Of a stretch of DNA of 64,000 bases, positions 59,091 to 64,000 are shown one piece after another (position 1 is the first letter of the stretch; each line of letters starts with the position of its first letter). Made by a program: the position numbers and the translations under genes. The DNA lies in the NCBI GenBank assembly GCA_023159155.1, contig JAJNNX010000053.1:310001-374000 (forward strand). Direction: 5' to 3'. This DNA is from Ustulina deusta (lineage: Eukaryota > Ascomycota > Sordariomycetes > Xylariales > Xylariaceae). The notes under the pieces are model-generated. The model searched no databases, was not told the origin of the DNA, and was given only the letters and a program-made list of their open reading frames with translations.

Positions 59091-60232
59091 GCAGGCCGGT
59101 AAGTGAATAGCTTTCCGCTCGTTTCCCAACCAGTGTCTGACCCTCTCAGTCTTGGCCCATGTGGGCTCAATCGGCAGGTCTCCCCCGGCGGCGACCCCTC
59201 GCGACCTCACGATGCGCCGGTTTTCCGCACATACCAGCTTCGCCGCGTAGCGCCTCGACTTCGGTGCCACCGAGTGCCCTGGAAACAGAGCCACGGCCGC
59301 AGACCCTGACGGAGAAGATCATCCAGAACCATGCCATCCCCGATCCGGGAAAGCGAGCCGCTCCCCGTCCGGGCGATTATATCAGCTTATCACCGTAAGG
59401 CACATGCGATAAAGCCCTCTGCACAAGCTCATAAATGGCAGTTCTTTTTGCATGACACACGACAACACCAGCGCTTATTTCCAAGTTTCGACAGGTTGGA
59501 GCCACCACGGTTCATTCTCCCGCACAGCTCGTCTACACGCTCGATCACGACATACAAAACTCTAGTGCGGCATATGTTAGAAATCGAGGCGATCGAGGCT
59601 TTCGCTGCTGAACAAGACGTAACTTGGTATGGAAAAGGATGTGGCATCGGTCACCAGGTGAGTGACCTGTACACCGTGAAGAATCTGACGGCTGATGACT
59701 TTCGGATAGATTATGGTGGAGGAAGGCTATGCTTGGCCGGGCACCATGGTGGTGGCTTCAGACAGTCATAGCAATACCTATGGCGCACAGGCAAGTGCTA
59801 ACTCGGCATGTGCTAGGCTCGTCGCGCGAGCAGGCCGCTACGGCCATACTAGCTAAGCAAATCCCGCTCGTCATAGGGGGTAGCTTCAATAGTACCTTTG
59901 CACGTAACGCAATCAACAACGCGCTAGTCAGCCTCAGCGTGCCTCGCCTTATAGAACGTCTGCGCACCTACTTTTCTTCCCAGGCTAAGAAGGGAGACGG
60001 AGAAGGAGAGCGGAAGCCGGTTCTAACGCGCCGCACAGGCTGGACGCTAACGTGGGATGTCCGGCGTAGCGTTCTCGAGGTGCGGGAGGGCCCGGATGGT
60101 ATGACGTGGACCGAGAAGGTCGGCGAGCTACCGACTACTGTGCAGGCTATTATTGCGGCCGGCGGGCTCGAAGCGTTCACCAAGGCCGAGGTTGCCAGGT
60201 CTCGGGGCCATCAAGTGCGTGAACGGTCGTAA
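59091..60232 (+). pseudogene. Homoaconitase (LYS4-like) pseudogene with frameshifts and a large internal deletion
   Basis: Homoaconitase is the mitochondrial Fe-S enzyme of lysine synthesis via alpha-aminoadipate. Pieces in the right order but different frames: a possible first exon ATG at 59091 with donor GTAAGT; PQTLTEKIIQNHAIPDPGKR and PGDYISLSP (59290-59397); CMTHDNTSA (about 59448); KFRQVGATT and QLVYTLDHDIQNSS in another frame (59483-59565); IEAIEAFAAEQDVTWYGKG and GCGIGHQ (59582-59655); an intron with [24 protein letters not shown] and [10 protein letters not shown]. Roughly 350 codons, including the cluster cysteine region, are then missing. The C-terminal swivel domain follows: [70 protein letters not shown]. 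At least two frameshifts. The real LYS4 must lie elsewhere. Confidence 0.8.
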
Positions 60233-60519
60233 GATCTTGGCGCAACTACATCAAGCCGCTGCGCTATACAGACCAGGACAATATCGAGCTGCAAGACCTG
60301 GATGGCTATTCGGAAGACTTGGCGCGTGTAGAGCTTGATGAAAGTACTGCTTCTAACTTCATCTCAGTCGCGAGGGAGCTTTGCACAACTCAGGGCCGTA
60401 AAGATTTGTTACGACTATGTGAACCGTTATTAGCGCTGGTGAGGAGTTTGAGGCCTATACAGGCATACGACGTTTACATTATACCTTTCGGTTATTCTGG
60501 CACGCAATTGGCACGCTAA
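60223..60519 (+). CDS. Unidentified 98-codon open segment, possible exon or gene relic
   Basis: Open from 60223 to TAA 60517-60519. No convincing ATG at its start. Contains RSWRNYIKPLRYTDQDNIEL and DLARVELDESTASNFISVAR, which has strongly gene-like composition. It starts just before the homoaconitase remnant's stop, in another frame, and is not part of that family. I do not recognise it; it may be the 3' exon of another decayed gene. Confidence 0.3.
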   Translation, partial: TVVRSWRNYIKPLRYTDQDNIELQDLDGYSEDLARVELDESTASNFISVARELCTTQGRKDLLRLCEPLLALVRSLRPIQAYDVYIIPFGYSGTQLAR

Positions 60520-60881
60520 TTTAGTGGGATGGACACTTAGTGTCTCATAGCTCAAATTTAGAAGTGGCAGCTTCTAAAGGAACCCTCCAAGAGACTTCCA
60601 CGCACATATTGTTTCATTGCGTATATATTGTAAGCCTCTAGAAATGCCCCAAGTACTTAGCAAACAGAACAGCAAAGTTGGTTGTCGCAAGCCTATATGC
60701 TGAGATATCTAATACTACTCTGAGCGTAGTGGCGAGTTCGTGGCCGATTGTGGGCATAGGATGCATCGACTCAACTCTGGTGAATTTTGCAAGTGGCGCC
60801 GACAAAATCCTTTGCCTGAAGACACGCCGAGCAAGATATATAAGCAGCCACACATGTAAGAGGGTCGGCATCACGGACGAA

Positions 60882-62662
60882 TCAAACCCCCTTTACATAC
60901 ATTTGGTGTAGTCCCGTCAGCCAAGACCTCATTTTCTGCTGACCTATCAAGAGTTGGGAACCAACAATGGCACCGCGAATAACCGCCGCCACCAACACGG
61001 CAATCACCACATTTCCAATGTTTCTCTGCCAGATCTCCTTCTTGCGGACCACGCTGAACCGCTCGTGGCTAAATTGGATGCGAGCGTACAGCGAAGTCCA
61101 GCCCAAGAAGGGAGCCCAGCGACCGAGCATAGCATCACATGTCTTCCGCGCACGCGCGAACGCCGATCGAACTCCGTGCCGGAGCTCGTAGTAGTGCTCG
61201 TTCGTGAGATCAATCATGTCGTTCACGTCTTGCACGCGATGCGCCGAGTACGCGGCAACCGCGCCTTCGGGACAGAAAGGAGCAGTGCCTTTCTCACACG
61301 CGCCATTTCCAACTGCCGAAGTCGGGGCTTGGTCTCGGAAGTCTTGGAAGAAAATACGGACATCCTCAAGCCCAGTGATCATCCCCATCGCGTGGAAAGG
61401 GGTCATTGTGTGCGAACTATCGCCCAGTAATAGTACGTCGTCCCCGAAGCCGAACTTGTTGAGTTTGACAGATTTGAGAGGGATCTTTTGCTGGGCCACG
61501 AATTGCGCCGTTACTTCCTCTGCCGAGAGCAGTTCGGGCACTATGCCCGGGAATTGCTTATCGAAGAACTCGGCGAAGCCGTCCGGATGCGACTCGTAGT
61601 GCCGAACGAGATCCGTGCGGCAAACCATGCCTGCCCGGAATGACCCATCCTACTAGCATCAGCATGTGTATTTTGGGTTGGCATATGTCATGGTACTAAC
61701 AAAGTCAGGCTGGGCTATCACAATATTTTCGTCAGCGGGCCAGACATGAAGACACTTGGAATCCATGCGATAGTTGCCGTTCTTATCACCCGGGAACATT
61801 AAATCACACCAGAGGGCATTCGCGTAGAACTCGGAGAAATCGACCTCGGTCTTACGCATCAGATGCTGTCTAACAGTTGAGTAGGTTCCGTCTGCACCGA
61901 TCAGAAAGTCGAACTTGACAGTCTTGAAGCGTAGCGTATCGACAAGCTCCGTAGTGGGATCCTGAAAAATGGCCCCCTGTTGTCCTAATACCGGCTGAGG
62001 ATCCAGGTCAACTTTGCCATCCGCATTGGCCTGGTCTAAGTTGTAAGAGGTGTCCTTCCACACAACCGACTCGAAAGTGGCGGTCTTGCGGTCGAAATCG
62101 AGGTTCGTCATCTTGTAGTTGAACATGAGCTTCGCAGTCGGCTCCTTTTCTAAAGCCAACAAGCAATGTTTCGTGACCTTTTCTCGCTGGATTGTATTGA
62201 GGCACTATTATTGAGTTCGCCAATATTAGTCAACCGAACAATGGATCCAGGCCTCGGCTTAACATACCTGTCCCTGGGGCCCATATGGCATACGTGTTTC
62301 CTTCAGATTACCATTTTTGTCTCGCGTGTGGACCATACGGACGTAAATAGGTCGGGAATCGTGAAGGATGGCATCTAGCAAGCCGGGAACATTTGCACCT
62401 TCGATAGCGCGCATTCCGCGCTCGGAAAGTGATAAGGGGATTACGGCGAAGTCAGGGCGTAGAGTTAAGTCGCCGTGGTTGGGATCTACCAACAGGTTAG
62501 TTTCCATGGACAAGAGGGGGGGGGGGGGGGGGGGGATTATGGTCTCTCACCATCCCTTAGCTCGTAGAGCTCGGTTTCGTAACCTCTTCGGGCAGCGTAG
62601 AGTGCAGCCAACGCCCCAACAGGGCCGCCACCAACGACAACGACCTTCTGTGTTGGGGCCAT
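60882..62662 (-). CDS. Kynurenine 3-monooxygenase-like FAD monooxygenase
   Basis: Kynurenine 3-monooxygenase (BNA4) hydroxylates L-kynurenine with FAD and NADPH, normally at the mitochondrial outer membrane. Exons: 62662-62551, 62485-62268, 62204-61701, 61649-60882, in phase, 533 residues. N-terminal FAD motif [20 protein letters not shown] (7-26), ELRDDPNHGD across intron 1, [31 protein letters not shown] across intron 2, [19 protein letters not shown] (about 208-226), [10 protein letters not shown] after intron 3, and [20 protein letters not shown] (about 351-370), the FAD/substrate loop, which reads GDAAH...PFFGQG in the standard enzyme. A hydrophobic segment at 488-514 could anchor the protein. 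This is probably a divergent paralogue, so the exact substrate is uncertain. Intron 1 contains a C20 run. Convergent with the plus-strand remnants at 59-60.5 kb. Confidence 0.82.
62516..62535. repeat. G20 homopolymer in intron 1 of the monooxygenase gene
   Basis: Twenty consecutive G on the plus strand (C20 in the transcript) make up almost a third of the 65-nt intron 62550-62486. Length is likely variable and prone to sequencing error. Confidence 0.9.
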
Positions 62663-64000
62663 CTTGTAGCACAGTTATAGTAGCTTGGTAGGCGGGTATA
62701 ATGTTCGAGAAGTTAAGGCAGTATAATTTATTGCCGCAACTTGATTCTCAATGAGAATCCTGTTAGATGGCGGACAGTAACCAATATTATATAGTAAATA
62801 GATTGATGTCCTAGCCCGCATCTGCAAATGAACAACCGCAGTTTCTTAAGCTGTGGTGACTAGGTAGCCAGCGATGAGCATAAACGCCGCCATTAGCCTC
62901 GTCAAATTCCTCGGTTCAAGCGCAAGCGTCCTTGTCGCTGCTAACCGTAGGTCGTCTGACCTTCCTTCAGGCATTGCACACCGAACCCGTCATCCACCAT
63001 CAGACGCTAGGCTAGATGGGCGGAAAGATTCCCGCCACTTACGTGCTGAGGCGGGCGATCAGATCACATCGTCGATAAAACCCGAATTTGTTGGCCTTCT
63101 GTCACGGAATTGTCACATTGATTCCTTCCGCAACGCCCTAAGATCTGACAGAGTGTATCAGCCGTTCAAGTTTCCCCCTCCTCCTTTTGTCTATGTAACA
63201 CAAAAAGAAGAGCACATTGGCCCGGGGTTATGAGGTATGAAAGGAATCTAATGCAGGAAGAGCCGGGGGGGAAGCTCTTGAATATAAGCAATGGACTGTT
63301 ACATACATAAATTAATCTACAGCACATAATAGGGCACTCCACAAGTAGGGGGTACGCATGTATTAGGGGGAGCGTGAGCCTTTTTCGGCTAGCTTTCGGA
63401 TCGAGGCTGCTATTAGAGCGCTAATAGAGAGTTCGATGTATCGCTGCTTCGAAAGCTAGTCGTAAACTGCCCACTGCTAAAATATAAAGCAAATAAAAAA
63501 CAACGCATTAAAATAACAAAATTTAACCCCTAACAATCCTCTATTGCTGCTTCTTCCAGTTCTTAAGCCTTAGCAATTAAGGCGGCGGGCGGGACGAATT
63601 TGCTGCGTATTTGTTGTGTGTGCGCCTATGATTGTGATGTTGTATTGTAAATGGAGGGGTCCTAGCCGTAGAGTGGCCAACTCAATCCAGTAGGAATCTG
63701 ACTGTGCCTTCCCTAAATCCTTTACGCAACCAGCACCTGCCCACTTCTTGTAAGGCTTTAGCAACCCCCCCTCGAAAGGCTTAAACTATACCTTTATTGT
63801 AGTGGAAAATACCTAGAAGGATATAAAACTATTCGTGGGTCTTAACTCTATAAACGAAAACAAGCCGTACGATTTAAAACCTGGCCCAGAGTTCTCAAGC
63901 CTTAACAAATCCTCTAGTAAAAGACACTAGGTATCTTGTGGGTTTACGCCTCTGTGTTGCAGGCGGATAGGATCGGGCCCCGGTTCGATTCTTGGAAATA
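62663..64000. other. Intergenic to window end, no supported gene
   Basis: No coding region I can defend. A 119-codon ORF at 62874-63233 lacks family features. Sequence after 63.3 kb resembles eroded repeat DNA, and a tRNA B-box-like GGTTCGATTC lies at 63982-63991 without a matching cloverleaf. Confidence 0.4.

Noticed and set aside
62874..63233. 119-codon plus-strand ORF upstream of the monooxygenase gene
   Set aside because: No domain, no homologue recalled, lies in the likely promoter/flank of the minus-strand gene.
63900..64000. Possible tRNA or tRNA-derived SINE (GGTTCGATTC at 63982-63991)
   Set aside because: The T-loop-like word is flanked by a poorly paired stem, and no acceptor, D or anticodon arms could be placed before the window ends.

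Overview
The window is nuclear DNA of a filamentous ascomycete (Pezizomycotina, most likely Sordariomycetes). Protein-coding genes carry short introns of about 50-100 nt with GTNNGT-type donors and CTAAC/CTGAC-like branch sites. Two very AT-rich blocks hold long terminal repeat (LTR) retrotransposons that look destroyed by repeat-induced point mutation (RIP). No species could be fixed from sequence alone.

Layout. 1-779: 3' part of SLX1, the structure-specific endonuclease subunit. 3458-9206: a complete five-exon KDM5/JARID1-type histone H3K4 demethylase, with two overlapping upstream ORFs just before its start. 10537-26198: a nested transposon stack. The outer unit is a Ty1/copia element with 244-bp LTRs and an exact CCAGG target duplication. 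Inside it lies a 9.5-kb compound of a second LTR family (235-bp LTRs) that contains an inverted duplication, a partial tandem duplication and a younger 367-bp insertion. 28133-28649: a secreted guanyl-specific ribonuclease of the T1/F1 family. 29924-33203: a GH115 alpha-glucuronidase. 33718-39618: a second copia element on the minus strand (162-bp LTRs, CGGAT/CGGAC target duplication).

41158-42896: an MFS sugar transporter. 47407-50044: a GH95 alpha-L-fucosidase with an easily missed in-phase intron. 50716-51288: a small secreted cyanovirin-N-like (CVNH) protein. 52282-53250: a secreted M43 metalloprotease. The right end holds two decayed genes (a DEDDh-exonuclease-like pseudogene and a homoaconitase pseudogene with frameshifts and a large internal deletion), a short unidentified ORF, and a kynurenine 3-monooxygenase-like flavoprotein at 60882-62662.

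How it fits together. The left end is housekeeping and chromatin or DNA-repair genes. From the first AT-rich block rightwards the window is a gene-sparse accessory compartment: secreted hydrolases acting on hemicellulose (GH115) and fucosylated glycans (GH95), a sugar importer, a secreted nuclease and protease, a putative secreted lectin, and pseudogenes. This suits a plant- or litter-associated fungus. I see no operon-like system, CRISPR array, rRNA or convincing tRNA, and no clear candidate for a wholly new multi-gene system. The most unusual features are the structure and mutation pattern of the retroelement stack and the decayed homoaconitase paralogue beside the monooxygenase. Exon borders were placed by hand from splice signals, reading phase and family motifs. 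RIP statements are by eye, not computed.
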